Source of the DNA: Rhizobium sp. WYJ-E13
GTDB taxonomy: Bacteria; Pseudomonadota; Alphaproteobacteria; Rhizobiales; Rhizobiaceae
Length of the DNA stretch: 64,000 nucleotides
Assembly (NCBI RefSeq): GCF_018987265.1
Contig: NZ_CP076854.1
Span: forward strand, 1,860,001 to 1,924,000
Direction of reading: 5' to 3'
The notes under the pieces were generated by a model. That model saw only the letters and a list, made by a program, of their open reading frames with translations. It had not been told where the DNA came from and did not search any database. Positions 1 to 10,461 of the stretch are shown here, piece by piece; the first letter of the stretch is position 1; each line of letters begins with the position of its first letter. Made by a program: the position numbers and the translations under genes.

Positions 1-1
1 T

Positions 2-1192
2 GCCGAAGCCGTTAAATTCACGCTCGACCGCGTTCTCGATCCGAATGCCAAGTCGCCCACGGTTTCCTATATCCGGACGATCGACAGCGTCTCGGTGGTC
101 GATCCGCTGACCGTTCGCATCAAGACCAAGAGCGCAGATCCGCTTCTGCCGACCCGCATGAGCCGCTATCCGGCCTATATCGTGCCGCCGAAATACGTGA
201 AGGAAGTCGGAAACGATGTCTTCGCTCGCAAGCCAGTCGGCACCGGCCCGTACAAGTTCGTCGAGTTCGTTCCGGACCAGCACGTCATTCTGGAAGCCAA
301 CAAGGATTACTGGCGCGGCGCACCGTCGATAGACAAGGTCACCTGGCGCGCCATCCCTGATGGGACTGCCCGGATCACCGCTCTGCTGACCGGTGAAGTC
401 GACCTGATCGAGAACGTCCCGGTCGATATCGCACCGATGATCAAGGAAAGCCCGGACGCCGACCTCGTGCAGGTCAAGAACGGAGGCCTGACCATCTATC
501 TCGGCCTCGTGATGAGCGAAAAGCCGCTTGACAACGTCAAGGTCCGCCAGGCGCTGAACGCCGCAATCGACCGCCAATCGATCGTCACCAACATCCTGCA
601 GGGCATGGCATCGCCGCGCGGCACGCAGGTGGGCGCGGCCGACTTCGGCTACAAGGATCTGCCGGTCACGGCCTATGATCCGAAGAAGGCGAAGGACCTG
701 CTTGCCGAAGCTGGCTTCCCGAACGGCTTCTCGATCAAGATGCAGTCTACCCACCGTTACATGAAGGACGGCGAAGTCGCCCAGGCGATCGCCCAGCAGT
801 TCGGTGATATCGGCGTCAAGGTCGAACAGGAGGTCCTCGACTGGTCGGTCTATGTCCAGCAGGTGCCGCGCAAGGGGCCGATCTTCATGCTGGGCTGGGG
901 CTCGACCCAGACGCTGGATGCCGATGCGGCCGTTTACGCAATCTTCAAGACGGGTGAACCCTATTCGACGGCGTCCATTCCGGAACTCGACAAGCTGCTC
1001 GATGAAAGCCGCTCGATCGTCGATCCTGCCAAGCGTGAGGCGGTCTTGGCCCAGATCCAGGATCTCGCCGCCGAACAGGTTCCGGTGATCCCGCTTTACC
1101 AGGAAGACGCGCTGTACGGTAAGGCGAAGTCGGTTACCTTCGAAGGACGCCCCGACGCCCGTATCCCGGTCTTCGACATCAGGAAGAAGTAG
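2..1192 (+). CDS. Peptide-type ABC transporter substrate-binding protein (5' end outside window)
   Basis: Periplasmic solute-binding protein of family 5 (SBP_bac_5, DppA/OppA type), which delivers dipeptides or similar solutes to the membrane permeases. The reading frame is open from base 2 and continues upstream, so the start and signal peptide are missing. The first visible residues (AEAVKFTLDRVLDPNA) are the classic conserved block of this family, normally about 100 residues into the protein. Later family features include GTGPYKFVEF and a VRQALNAAIDR segment. A natural stop lies 7 bp before the permease gene, consistent with one operon. The ligand cannot be read from sequence; neighbours (peptidase, sulfur enzymes) suggest a peptide or amino-acid derivative. 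Confidence 0.93.
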   Translation, partial: AEAVKFTLDRVLDPNAKSPTVSYIRTIDSVSVVDPLTVRIKTKSADPLLPTRMSRYPAYIVPPKYVKEVGNDVFARKPVGTGPYKFVEFVPDQHVILEANKDYWRGAPSIDKVTWRAIPDGTARITALLTGEVDLIENVPVDIAPMIKESPDADLVQVKNGGLTIYLGLVMSEKPLDNVKVRQALNAAIDRQSIVTNILQGMASPRGTQVGAADFGYKDLPVTAYDPKKAKDLLAEAGFPNGFSIKMQSTHRYMKDGEVAQAIAQQFGDIGVKVEQEVLDWSVYVQQVPRKGPIFMLGWGSTQTLDADAAVYAIFKTGEPYSTASIPELDKLLDESRSIVDPAKREAVLAQIQDLAAEQVPVIPLYQEDALYGKAKSVTFEGRPDARIPVFDIRKK

Positions 1193-1199
1193 GCCAAGC

Positions 1200-2039
1200 A
1201 TGACACGGTTCTGGAATGTCCGGAACAATGCGGATGCCCTGTTCGCAACGTTCCTTCTGGTCGTGGTTCTGTTGCTCTGTGTCTTCGTGCCGCTCCTCTG
1301 GCCAGTCGACGCGGTACGGGGAACCCTGACCGCGACATTCAAGCCGCCACTTTCTGTTATCGGCGGGCAATTCCATCCGCTTGGAACCGACCAGCTCGGG
1401 CGAGACCTTCTCGCCCGGCTGGGCCTCGGCACAGCCATCTCGCTGTCGATCGTCATCGCCGCTTCAGTCATCTCCGTCGTGCTCGGCACGACGCTCGGCA
1501 TGATCGCCGGTTATTACCGCGGCTGGTTCGACATCATCATCATGCGCGCTGTCGACGTGCAGCTCGCCATTCCCTTCATTCTTCTCATCCTGCTGATCGT
1601 CGCGGTGATCGGCCCGAGCATGGGCAATCTCGTCGTCGTGCTTGGCGTCACTGGCTGGGCGGTCTTTGCCCGTGTCGCCCGCGCCAAGACGCTGGAAATC
1701 CGCGAGCTGGAATATATCGATGCCTCGCGATCGATCGGCCTGTCCGACATGGTCATCATCTTCCGCCATGTGCTGCCGAATATCGTCGGGCCGCAGACGG
1801 TGCTGATGACGCTCGACCTGCCGAGGTTGATCATCCTGGAGGCCTCCGTCGGCTTCCTCGGCCTTGGCGTGCAGCCCCCCACCCCGACCCTCGGCAACCT
1901 GATCGGCGAGGGCCGTTCCTATATCCTGCTTGCCAATTGGCTGGTGCTTTATCCGGGTCTCGTCATCGGCGCATTGGTGATCGGCTGCAATCTCATCGGC
2001 GACTGGCTCGTGCGACGTGCCGACAGCAGGAACGTTTAA
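1200..2039 (+). CDS. ABC transporter permease, DppC/OppC type
   Basis: Inner-membrane permease (BPD_transp_1 family) of a dipeptide-class importer, 279 residues with about six hydrophobic segments. The N-terminal region carries the typical HPLGTDQLGRDLLARL motif of DppC-type subunits, and the EAA-loop region (around ASRSIGLSDMVIIFRHVLPN, residues 180-200) that contacts the ATPase is present. It begins 7 bp after the binding-protein gene and is followed 5 bp later by the second permease. The usual order in this family is B then C; here C precedes B. Energy would come from the two-cassette ATPase encoded nearby on the other strand. Confidence 0.93.
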   Translation: MTRFWNVRNNADALFATFLLVVVLLLCVFVPLLWPVDAVRGTLTATFKPPLSVIGGQFHPLGTDQLGRDLLARLGLGTAISLSIVIAASVISVVLGTTLGMIAGYYRGWFDIIIMRAVDVQLAIPFILLILLIVAVIGPSMGNLVVVLGVTGWAVFARVARAKTLEIRELEYIDASRSIGLSDMVIIFRHVLPNIVGPQTVLMTLDLPRLIILEASVGFLGLGVQPPTPTLGNLIGEGRSYILLANWLVLYPGLVIGALVIGCNLIGDWLVRRADSRNV

Positions 2040-2044
2040 AGACC

Positions 2045-2965
2045 ATGAAGACCTTGAGTTTCATCACAGGACGAGCACTGCAGGGCATCGTCGTCATGTT
2101 CGGCGTCTCGGTGATCGTCTTCTTTGCCTTGTTCCTCACCGGCGATCCGGCTGCGCTGATGATGTCGCCGGACGCGTCGCGTGACGAAATCGAGGCCTTC
2201 CGCCAGGCGATGGGCTTCAATGATCCGATTTGGCTCCAGTATGGTCGCTTTCTTGCAAGTGCCGTGACGGGAGAGCTGGGCAACTCGCTGCGCTTCCATC
2301 GCCCGGCGCTCGATCTCCTTATCGAACGCCTGCCGGCCACCGCGCTGCTTGCCTGCGTGGCTCTCGTCTGGAGTTCGCTGCTTGGTTTCCTGCTCGGAAC
2401 CATCGCGGCCATCCGCAAGAACAGTGCCATCGATTTCGCAATCCGTGTCATTTCGCTGCTGGGCCAGGCGATTCCGGTCTTCTGGCTGGCACTGCTGCTG
2501 ATCATCTTCTTTTCGCTGAAGCTTCGCTGGCTGCCGTCGAGCGGCATCGGTAGTGCCGCCCAGTTGATCATGCCGTCGATCGCGCTGGGCGCCTATTATC
2601 TGAGTGCCATCACCCGGCTGGTGCGCGCCAGCCTCATCGAGGTGCTGGGAGAGAACTATATCCGCACCGCGCGCGCCAAGGGCATCTCCTCCTGGCGCAT
2701 CATCGTCCACCACGCGCTGCGCAACGCGCTGATCCCCGTTATCACCGTTCAGGGCATGTATTTCGCCTCGCTGCTCGGCGGCGCTCTGGTCACCGAGATC
2801 ATTTTCGCCTGGCCCGGCATCGGACGGCTTGCCGTCGAAGCCATCCAGAACCGCGACTTCCCGGTTGTACAGGCCGTCGTGCTGTTTGCCGCTGCCGTCT
2901 TCGTGGTCGTCAACTTCCTCGTCGATCTCACCTATGTCTGGCTTAACCCGAGGATCAGGATATGA
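2045..2965 (+). CDS. ABC transporter permease, DppB/OppB type
   Basis: Second membrane subunit of the dipeptide-class importer, 306 residues. It has the DppB pattern: an N-terminal helix, a MGFNDPIWLQYGRFL segment near residue 60, about five further membrane helices and an EAA loop (TARAKGISSWRIIVHHALRNALIP) near residue 205. The ATG at 2045 is chosen because it lies just after the previous stop and starts the family-typical N terminus; an in-frame extension further upstream would overlap the first permease for over 100 bp. Its stop overlaps the next start (ATGA), indicating translational coupling to the peptidase. Confidence 0.92.
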   Translation: MKTLSFITGRALQGIVVMFGVSVIVFFALFLTGDPAALMMSPDASRDEIEAFRQAMGFNDPIWLQYGRFLASAVTGELGNSLRFHRPALDLLIERLPATALLACVALVWSSLLGFLLGTIAAIRKNSAIDFAIRVISLLGQAIPVFWLALLLIIFFSLKLRWLPSSGIGSAAQLIMPSIALGAYYLSAITRLVRASLIEVLGENYIRTARAKGISSWRIIVHHALRNALIPVITVQGMYFASLLGGALVTEIIFAWPGIGRLAVEAIQNRDFPVVQAVVLFAAAVFVVVNFLVDLTYVWLNPRIRI

Positions 2966-4317
2966 TCGACGATTGGACAGTCGACGAGGCGCTGCAACTG
3001 ACGCAGGACTGGTGCGCTATCCCGTCGGTCAAGGGCGACGATAAGGCATTGCGTGCCCAAGCCGACGAGGTCCGCTGCTGGCTGCAGCACCAGCTCGGAG
3101 CCGAGATCATCTGCTCCGATCCGTCGGGGGACCGCCCGCCGGTGATCCACGCCCGCATCGACGTCGGCGCCGCGACCACGGTCATTCTCTACAACATGTA
3201 CGACGTGATGCCGGCCACGCCGGACGGCTGGTCCGTCGATCCGTTCTGCGGCGGCATCGTCGACTTGCCGGAGATCGGCGAGAGCTTCGTCGCGCGCGGA
3301 GCCGAAAACAACAAGGGACCGCTTGCCGGCATGTTCTGGGCGCTCAAGGCGCTATCGTCGGCCGGCCGGCTGCGCGTTAATGTCGAGGTCCTTGTCGATG
3401 GCGAGGAAGAGAGCGGCAGCCGCGCCATGCGTGACTATCTCGCCGATCCGTCCTGCCCGGTCAGGCCGAGCGCCTCTGCGATATTCCCGTCGTTCTGCGA
3501 ATATGGCGGCGGCCCGCCACGCCTCTATCTTGGCTTTTCCGGCATCGCCAAGGGTGAGGTCCGGGTCGAGGGTGGTGCCTGGGGAGGCCCGAAAGCTGCG
3601 ATCCATTCCAGCAACGCGCCCTGGATCGCCAATCCCGCCAGCCGGCTGGTTGAGGCGTTGTCGCTGATCGGCAAGCCGCCGACAGGCGAACTTGCCAGGA
3701 TTTCGATCGACGAGGAGGCAAAGGCCGTCATCGCAAACCTGGCCTCGACCTTCGATCCCGCCGCGGAGCTGCACTTCCGCCGAACGGAAACTTTCGCGCT
3801 GGAAGGCGATGGCCTCGCGCTGCTGCAATATGTCCTTTCGACTGCTTCCTTCAACATATCCAGCCTCGAAAGCATGCCGCTCGGCTCCGATGGCGTCATA
3901 CCTTATGGCGCCCGCGCCGGTTTCGAGCTGCGTGCCCCCCCGTCTCTCGATCCCGCCGATTTTCTCGCCCGGTATCGGCAGGCACTCGAAACGGTCCCCG
4001 GTGCGGTCCTGGCCGTCACCGACAGCTATCCCGGTTACCGCTTCGCGGCTGATGCGCCAGGTATCGGGCCGCTTCTGAAGAGTTATGAAAAGACGGCGCT
4101 TGCACGCCCGCAGATCTGGCCCTGGGCAATCGGCGGAGCACCGGCCGACGCCTTTGCCCGCCATGCGAAATCTTTCCTTCTGGCCGGTGCCGGCCGCGGC
4201 GGCAACGCCCATGGCATCGATGAGTTCATGACGCTGGAAGGCTTCCGTCGCTTCATCGACTCTATCGCCGTGTGGCTCGATCTGGTTGCCGACGAAGCTG
4301 AGGAGGCCGCGCGATGA
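2962..4317 (+). CDS. M20 family metallopeptidase
   Basis: Zinc-dependent peptidase/deacylase of the M20 (ArgE/DapE/CPG2) family, 451 residues, the usual length. Visible family features are an MYDVMPATPDGWSVDPF block, in which a Tyr-Asp replaces the common H-x-D zinc site, a G-A-x-N-N-K-G-P segment, and the catalytic glutamate pair in VDGEEESGS (around residue 145). A dimerisation domain follows. The start overlaps the permease stop by 4 bp and the end overlaps the next gene by 4 bp, so the gene is in the middle of a tightly coupled operon. It probably hydrolyses a small peptide or N-acyl amino acid imported by the transporter. The altered first zinc ligand is unusual; substrate unknown. Confidence 0.88.
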   Translation: MIDDWTVDEALQLTQDWCAIPSVKGDDKALRAQADEVRCWLQHQLGAEIICSDPSGDRPPVIHARIDVGAATTVILYNMYDVMPATPDGWSVDPFCGGIVDLPEIGESFVARGAENNKGPLAGMFWALKALSSAGRLRVNVEVLVDGEEESGSRAMRDYLADPSCPVRPSASAIFPSFCEYGGGPPRLYLGFSGIAKGEVRVEGGAWGGPKAAIHSSNAPWIANPASRLVEALSLIGKPPTGELARISIDEEAKAVIANLASTFDPAAELHFRRTETFALEGDGLALLQYVLSTASFNISSLESMPLGSDGVIPYGARAGFELRAPPSLDPADFLARYRQALETVPGAVLAVTDSYPGYRFAADAPGIGPLLKSYEKTALARPQIWPWAIGGAPADAFARHAKSFLLAGAGRGGNAHGIDEFMTLEGFRRFIDSIAVWLDLVADEAEEAAR

Positions 4318-5297
4318 ATACCATCCGCCACCTTTCCCGCGCGGATGCGATCAAGGCCGGCGCCTTGGACTGGGCGGCAGCTGTCGAGGACATAAAGACG
4401 ACGATCAGGCTGCTGCACGACGGACAGGCGGGCATGGTTGCCGAAAGCGTCATGCCGCTCGGCGCCGATCCCCGCAACAAGGCCTACGGCCTACCGGCCT
4501 TCGTCGGTGGCCGCTACGATGCAGCCGGACTGAAATGGACGGTCCATCGAGCAGAGCCAACGGGCGACCTGCCAAGCATCAGCAGTATCACGATCATAAA
4601 CCGACTCTCAGACGGTGCGCCGGTCGGTAGCGTCGAAAGCGCGCTTCTGACCCGTATGCGCACGGCTGCCGTTTCCGCCATCGCCATGCGGGCGCTGAAA
4701 CCGGGCGGCGTCACATCCGTTGCATTGCTCGGCGCCGGCGCTCATGCCGAAACCCATCTGGACATGCTGGTGCGGCTGTTCCCCTCTGTTCAGGAGATCC
4801 ATCTCTGGAACCGGACGAAAGCCCATCTCGACCGGTTGCTGGATCGGGTGACGCCGGGTGCCACACGTATCCTCGCGTATGACGATCTCGACGCTGCGCT
4901 GGACGAGGCTGACGTTGTGATCTGCTGCACCTCGGCGACGGCCCCTTTCATCGGCCCTTCGACGGTTCGGCCCGGTCGGCTGATCATGCAGATCGGCTTC
5001 CATGAGGTTTTGTTCGAAACGATCGCGGCGACGGATGTCGTCGCCGTCGATCTCTGGGGCGATTTTGCCGAGAAGAGCGCCAAGAGCCTGTTTCAAATGT
5101 ATCGCGCCGGGGAGTTCGGCCCCGACCGCGTGGCAGCGGACCTGCCAGCCATCCTTCTGGATGGCTGGCAGCCACCTGCCGGCGCGTCGCTCTATTTTTC
5201 CAGCTTCGGCCTCAACGTCTTCGATATCGCCTTCGCCGCCCGCCTGCTGCACCGTGCGGCCGGCTTGAATATAGGCGCCGTACTGCCTTCCCTCTGA
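4314..5297 (+). CDS. Ornithine cyclodeaminase / mu-crystallin family oxidoreductase
   Basis: NAD(P)-dependent enzyme of 327 residues in the ornithine cyclodeaminase/mu-crystallin family. Family members include ornithine cyclodeaminase, alanine dehydrogenase and ketimine reductases that act on cyclic imines such as those from lanthionine, cystathionine or lysine. The Rossmann motif VALLGAGAHAETHL lies near residue 140, preceded by the family segment ALLTRMRTAAVSAIAMRAL. It overlaps the peptidase gene by 4 bp and precedes the rhodanese gene by 26 bp. With sulfur enzymes on both sides, a ketimine reductase or sulfur amino-acid role is a reasonable inference, but no residue in the sequence settles the substrate. 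Confidence 0.86.
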   Translation: MNTIRHLSRADAIKAGALDWAAAVEDIKTTIRLLHDGQAGMVAESVMPLGADPRNKAYGLPAFVGGRYDAAGLKWTVHRAEPTGDLPSISSITIINRLSDGAPVGSVESALLTRMRTAAVSAIAMRALKPGGVTSVALLGAGAHAETHLDMLVRLFPSVQEIHLWNRTKAHLDRLLDRVTPGATRILAYDDLDAALDEADVVICCTSATAPFIGPSTVRPGRLIMQIGFHEVLFETIAATDVVAVDLWGDFAEKSAKSLFQMYRAGEFGPDRVAADLPAILLDGWQPPAGASLYFSSFGLNVFDIAFAARLLHRAAGLNIGAVLPSL

Positions 5298-5323
5298 TAT
5301 GCATTCCCTGAAAGGATCCGGCC

Positions 5324-6145
5324 ATGATCATCACTGCCGCGGAATTCATGTCGCAATTGCCGCAAGGAAAACTCGTGCCGGTGGACGTTCGCCCGGAAGT
5401 GGATTGGCGCAAGGAGACGCTGCCGGGGGGCGTCAGCCTCAACGTCTACGACTACTTCATCCCCGAGAGCGACGAAACCGGCATCGCCGGCATGGCCGCG
5501 GGCGCGCGCGGTGCTTTCGAACGGCTCGGCCTCGGCAAGGACCGTATCCCGGTGTTCTTCGAGGAGCAGACCGGAATGATCTCTCCGCGTGGGCTCTGGT
5601 TCTATGAACTCGTCGGTTTGGAAGGCGGGCTGATCCTTGACGGCGGCATCCAGGCCTGGAGAGCGGCCGGTGGCGAGACCGCGCCGGGAACAGGCGCCAC
5701 CGACGCGATCCGCCAGGCCGAAGCGTCGGCGATACCGTTCCGCCGCGAGCTTGTCGCGTCAACGGAGCAGGTGCTGGCCCATGAGGCCGATGGCGCCGAC
5801 ATTTTTGACACGCGACGCCGCACGGAATTCGAAGGCACGTTCGTCCATCCCTGCTGCGCCCGGCCCGGCCGTATCCCGCATTCGCATTTCGCCTTCTATG
5901 AGGATCTGTTGCAGGACGGCAGATACCGTTCAGCGGCCGAGATCCGCGCGATTGCCGAAGCGGCGGGGCTTTTGCCGGAACGCGAGGTCATCACCTATTG
6001 CCACCGCGGCGCCCGCGCGGCCACGGCGCTTTATGGTCTCAGGCTCGCCGGCTACGACAAGGTGAAGATCTATACCGGCTCCTGGCACGAATGGGCCGGC
6101 AATGCGGCGCTGCCGATCGAGATCGGCCCGGCGCAGGAGGTCTGA
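5324..6145 (+). CDS. Two-domain rhodanese-like sulfurtransferase
   Basis: Sulfurtransferase of 273 residues with two tandem rhodanese domains, as in thiosulfate and 3-mercaptopyruvate sulfurtransferases. The C-terminal domain has the active-site loop Cys-His-Arg-Gly-Ala-Arg with the persulfide-forming cysteine at about residue 226. The N-terminal domain lacks a cysteine at the equivalent place (FFEEQTGM), as is normal for this family. It moves sulfane sulfur from a donor such as thiosulfate or mercaptopyruvate to an acceptor. It is the last plus-strand gene of the operon starting before base 1, and a hairpin follows the stop. Together with the nearby D-cysteine desulfhydrase homologue it gives the locus a sulfur theme. 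Confidence 0.9.
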   Translation: MIITAAEFMSQLPQGKLVPVDVRPEVDWRKETLPGGVSLNVYDYFIPESDETGIAGMAAGARGAFERLGLGKDRIPVFFEEQTGMISPRGLWFYELVGLEGGLILDGGIQAWRAAGGETAPGTGATDAIRQAEASAIPFRRELVASTEQVLAHEADGADIFDTRRRTEFEGTFVHPCCARPGRIPHSHFAFYEDLLQDGRYRSAAEIRAIAEAAGLLPEREVITYCHRGARAATALYGLRLAGYDKVKIYTGSWHEWAGNAALPIEIGPAQEV

Positions 6146-6164
6146 GGTTGGCTTGAAGCCAGCC
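6146..6164 (+). terminator. Hairpin after rhodanese gene
   Basis: An 8-bp stem (GGTTGGCT with AGCCAGCC, one G-U pair) with a 3-base loop follows the rhodanese stop immediately, in the gap between convergent genes. No U-tract follows, so it is a terminator candidate only. Confidence 0.4.
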
Positions 6165-6227
6165 CGGGACGTTGATGGATCACTCATCCCTGCGGCCGTT
6201 TTCGCGCGAAACCTCAGCCAGGAGAAT

Positions 6228-8072
<1,845 letters not shown>

Positions 8073-8153
8073 GGCCCGATCCTTTCGAACTCCTGGGCGG
8101 CGACACCCTCATGCGCCTGCCTCACTATGTTGCATGCCACAAATAAAAGCACC

Positions 8154-8181
8154 TTGCCACTGCGGATACAGGATATATGAT
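8154..8181 (+). promoter_or_regulatory. Sigma-70-like promoter of the D-cysteine desulfhydrase homologue
   Basis: TTGCCA and TATGAT hexamers are separated by 16 bp, about 60 bp before the ATG at 8243. The surrounding sequence is markedly A+T rich compared with the genes. Transcription start not known. Confidence 0.5.
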
Positions 8182-8193
8182 ATATTTATATCA
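8178..8193. promoter_or_regulatory. Perfect inverted repeat overlapping the promoter, probable operator
   Basis: TGATATA and TATATCA arms flank two central bases, and the site overlaps the -10 element of the promoter above. The position suits a repressor site. No regulator gene adjoins this intergenic region; the binding protein is unknown. Confidence 0.5.
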
Positions 8194-8242
8194 GCATGAG
8201 GCCTGCGGGATTGCTGCGGGTGAGAATGGAAGAAGCGAATTC

Positions 8243-9262
8243 ATGAAGCTTGAAGAGATCCCCCGCCTTTCCCTTGGCTTCCTGCCGACCCCGATCGAGG
8301 AACTGGAGCGCCTCAGCGCCGAGCTGGGCATCTCCCTGTCGGTCAAGCGTGACGACTTCACCGGCTTCGGCGGTGGCGGCAACAAGGTCCGCAAGCTGGA
8401 ATATCTGATGGCCGATGCGGTCTCGCAGGGCATCAAGGTGCTGATCACGACCGGTGGCCACCAGTCCAACCATGCCCGCATGACGGCCGCAGCCGCCCGC
8501 AAATACGGCATGAAGCCGATCCTCGTCCTGCGCGGCAACCGTCCGGATCTCTACCAGGGCAACCTGCTTCTCGACCATCTGTTCGGCGCCGAGATCGACT
8601 TCCTGGATCAGGACGCCTATTTTACCGAGATCAACCCGCGCATGCAGTATCACGCCGATCAGGCCGAGGCCCGCGGCGAAAAGGCCTATATCATTCCGCT
8701 CGGCGGCGCCTCTGCGCTTGGCGCGATGGGTTATGTCAATGCGGTCAAGGAACTTGCCGAACAGTATCGCGCCGCCGGCACCCCGACGCCGGACTATATC
8801 GTCGCCCCCGTCGGCTCGGGTGGCACGCTGGCCGGCCTGCATATCGGCTGCGCCATGTTCATGCCGAAGGCCGAAGTCGTCGGCATTGCGGTCACCGGCA
8901 GCGCCGTTCCCTTCAGCGAACGGATCGCCGTCATGGCCAATGCCGGCGCTGAACTGCTGGGCTTCGACAAGCGCTGGACCGCTGACGAAATCCGCATCGA
9001 GAACGACTATATCGGCCCTGGTTATTCCATCCCGTCGGAAGCCGGCAACGCGGCGATCAAGCTCGCCGGTAACCGCGAGGGTATGCTGCTCGACCCGGTT
9101 TATACCGGCAAGGCCGTCGCCGGTATCATCGGGTGTGTCGAGAACGGCTCGATTGCCAAGGGCTCACATGTTCTCTTCATTCATTGCGGCGGCTCGCCGG
9201 CGCTCTACCCCTATGCGGGCCTGCTTACAGACGATATCGGGACGAGACTGTCAGGACTATGA
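8243..9262 (+). CDS. PLP-dependent D-cysteine desulfhydrase / ACC deaminase family protein
   Basis: Pyridoxal-phosphate enzyme of 339 residues (tryptophan synthase beta fold) in the D-cysteine desulfhydrase/1-aminocyclopropane-1-carboxylate deaminase family. The probable Schiff-base lysine is in GGGGNKVRKLEY (about residue 48) and the conserved TTGGHQSNHARM follows near residue 75; the PLP phosphate loop APVGSGGTLAG is near residue 195. Both activities release pyruvate or a keto acid plus ammonia (and sulfide from D-cysteine). Separating the two needs active-site residues I cannot assign with certainty. The ATG at 8243 matches the family N terminus and follows a purine-rich stretch; an in-frame upstream start would fall inside the operator. 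The rhodanese neighbour favours a sulfur substrate; ACC deaminase is common in plant-associated bacteria. Confidence 0.87.
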   Translation: MKLEEIPRLSLGFLPTPIEELERLSAELGISLSVKRDDFTGFGGGGNKVRKLEYLMADAVSQGIKVLITTGGHQSNHARMTAAAARKYGMKPILVLRGNRPDLYQGNLLLDHLFGAEIDFLDQDAYFTEINPRMQYHADQAEARGEKAYIIPLGGASALGAMGYVNAVKELAEQYRAAGTPTPDYIVAPVGSGGTLAGLHIGCAMFMPKAEVVGIAVTGSAVPFSERIAVMANAGAELLGFDKRWTADEIRIENDYIGPGYSIPSEAGNAAIKLAGNREGMLLDPVYTGKAVAGIIGCVENGSIAKGSHVLFIHCGGSPALYPYAGLLTDDIGTRLSGL

Positions 9263-9382
9263 CAGACGTGATGACCGCAGCGCGCGGCTCCCGCATACTT
9301 TGCACGAATCGTTCCAATCTCGCCGCCGCCTATGACGGCAGCGGTAGTCACGAGTTCAGCGCCTACTGAAGGCGCTGAAAAC

Positions 9383-9809
9383 GGCGTTGGTGCATGGGTC
9401 GCAATGGGAACGGCTTTCTGTCTTTGAAGCAGACGCTATCTACACCTTTGCTGCTTGCAGCCGATGGCGACCTCGGTCTGTTGCGCGCCGAATGAGCGTG
9501 CCCGTAGTCGGTGTCCGATGATCGATTTATATCGGTCGATGGCGATCTCGACCAGCGAGCGCTTGCCATAGCCGGTCGTTGCTTGCCATTTCATCCGACC
9601 GTGTGCCTTGATCGCTTCAATGTGTCGGTCTCGCTGTGCCGCGACCGCGAGGGCCGGCTTCGTATTCTGCCCAGTTCGTCACCTTGAACTTCATCTTGCC
9701 GATACGATGGCGGCGGGCGGCATTGTGTTGAAGGGCATAGTGGTGGCACGAGGTTGAGGCGATCGCACCGATTATCCCATGATCGATAAACGATCTGTGC
9801 ACCAACGCC
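9383..9809. mobile_element. Internally deleted IS5-family element (MITE-like) with intact terminal repeats
   Basis: A 427-bp segment is bounded by perfect 12-bp inverted repeats, GGCGTTGGTGCA at 9383-9394 and its reverse complement at 9798-9809. Inside, on the minus strand, are the two ends of an IS5-type transposase with the middle removed. Such deleted derivatives can only move if a full copy supplies transposase in trans. No clear target-site duplication is visible. Confidence 0.72.
9456..9742 (-). pseudogene. IS5-family transposase remnant
   Basis: Read on the minus strand, 9742-9641 gives an N-terminal block containing RRHRIGKMKFKVTNWAEYEAG, and 9638-9456 gives a C-terminal block containing GRMKWQATTGYGKRSLVEIA, RYKSIIGHRLRAR and QTEVAIGCK. 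Both are strongly characteristic of IS5-type DDE transposases. The central catalytic region is deleted and the two blocks are in different frames, so the gene cannot work. Confidence 0.8.
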
Positions 9810-9833
9810 ATCCCGTCTGTAATCATGCCTAAG

Positions 9834-10100
9834 TCAATTTGAAACAGCGTGGATATGCGTCTGATGGACGACTTGCTGTTTCTCGCGAATGAGATTGAGG
9901 AAAGCGCGCTCATCTAGGTCTTCGGCATCAAGGCCGTCCCAGTCGAGCGCCGTCTGCATGAGCGCCATATCCATCAAGCGCACGAGATCCATCAGCTGCA
10001 ATGATGAAGCACCGTCTCTTGCTGCAGAGATGAGGCGGAAGAGCCGCAGGAATCCCACCGGCTCATTGCTCTCAACCATATCGCGAGTTGCATTGGCCAT
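9834..10100 (-). CDS. Small conserved-looking acidic protein, unknown function
   Basis: An 88-residue reading frame that starts MANATRDMVESNEPVGFLRLFR and is rich in Asp, Glu and Leu, with helical character and no signal peptide or membrane segment. The codon pattern looks coding and the frame ends in a normal stop just outside the IS5 remnant. A GGAGG lies 12 bases upstream, farther than usual, with AAGG closer. I do not recognise the family. Because the mobile element ends 24 bp from its stop, the original C terminus could have been altered by insertion. Alone between the remnant and a LysR gene, it has no informative neighbours. Confidence 0.5.
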   Translation of the reverse strand: MANATRDMVESNEPVGFLRLFRLISAARDGASSLQLMDLVRLMDMALMQTALDWDGLDAEDLDERAFLNLIREKQQVVHQTHIHAVSN

Positions 10101-10461
10101 CGCCTTAATTTGCCTCCAAGCTTGGCAGAAGTCTCGAGATCGAACAGGCCTGCCCGCGTCGCTCCCGAAACAGAATGTTGAATCGGATCTTGCCCACGAA
10201 AAACGCTAACACACCCTGTGAATTGCGTAAATGACCCAATTGGATCGATTTAAATCACGGAAAATATTGCTGTTTATCCGAAATCTGAAATAGGATTAGA
10301 CACCTCATTGGTAGTATTTCTAGCCGCGCCAGCGATCAAGATCGGCTGTTGCAATCGTTAATCTGCGACCTCTCAGCACCGATAAGCTGCCATTCTTCGA
10401 CAATTGCCCATAATCTCCGATCAAGTGTATTGTTGCGCTTCCACTAATACGTGAGGCGGTC
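10101..10461. other. Intergenic region upstream of LysR gene
   Basis: About 360 bp without a convincing gene. It holds a 10-bp palindrome GATTTAAATC (10247-10256) and an A+T-rich stretch around 10250-10320 that could carry the promoters of the LysR gene and of the divergent small protein. Nothing else was recognised. Confidence 0.4.
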
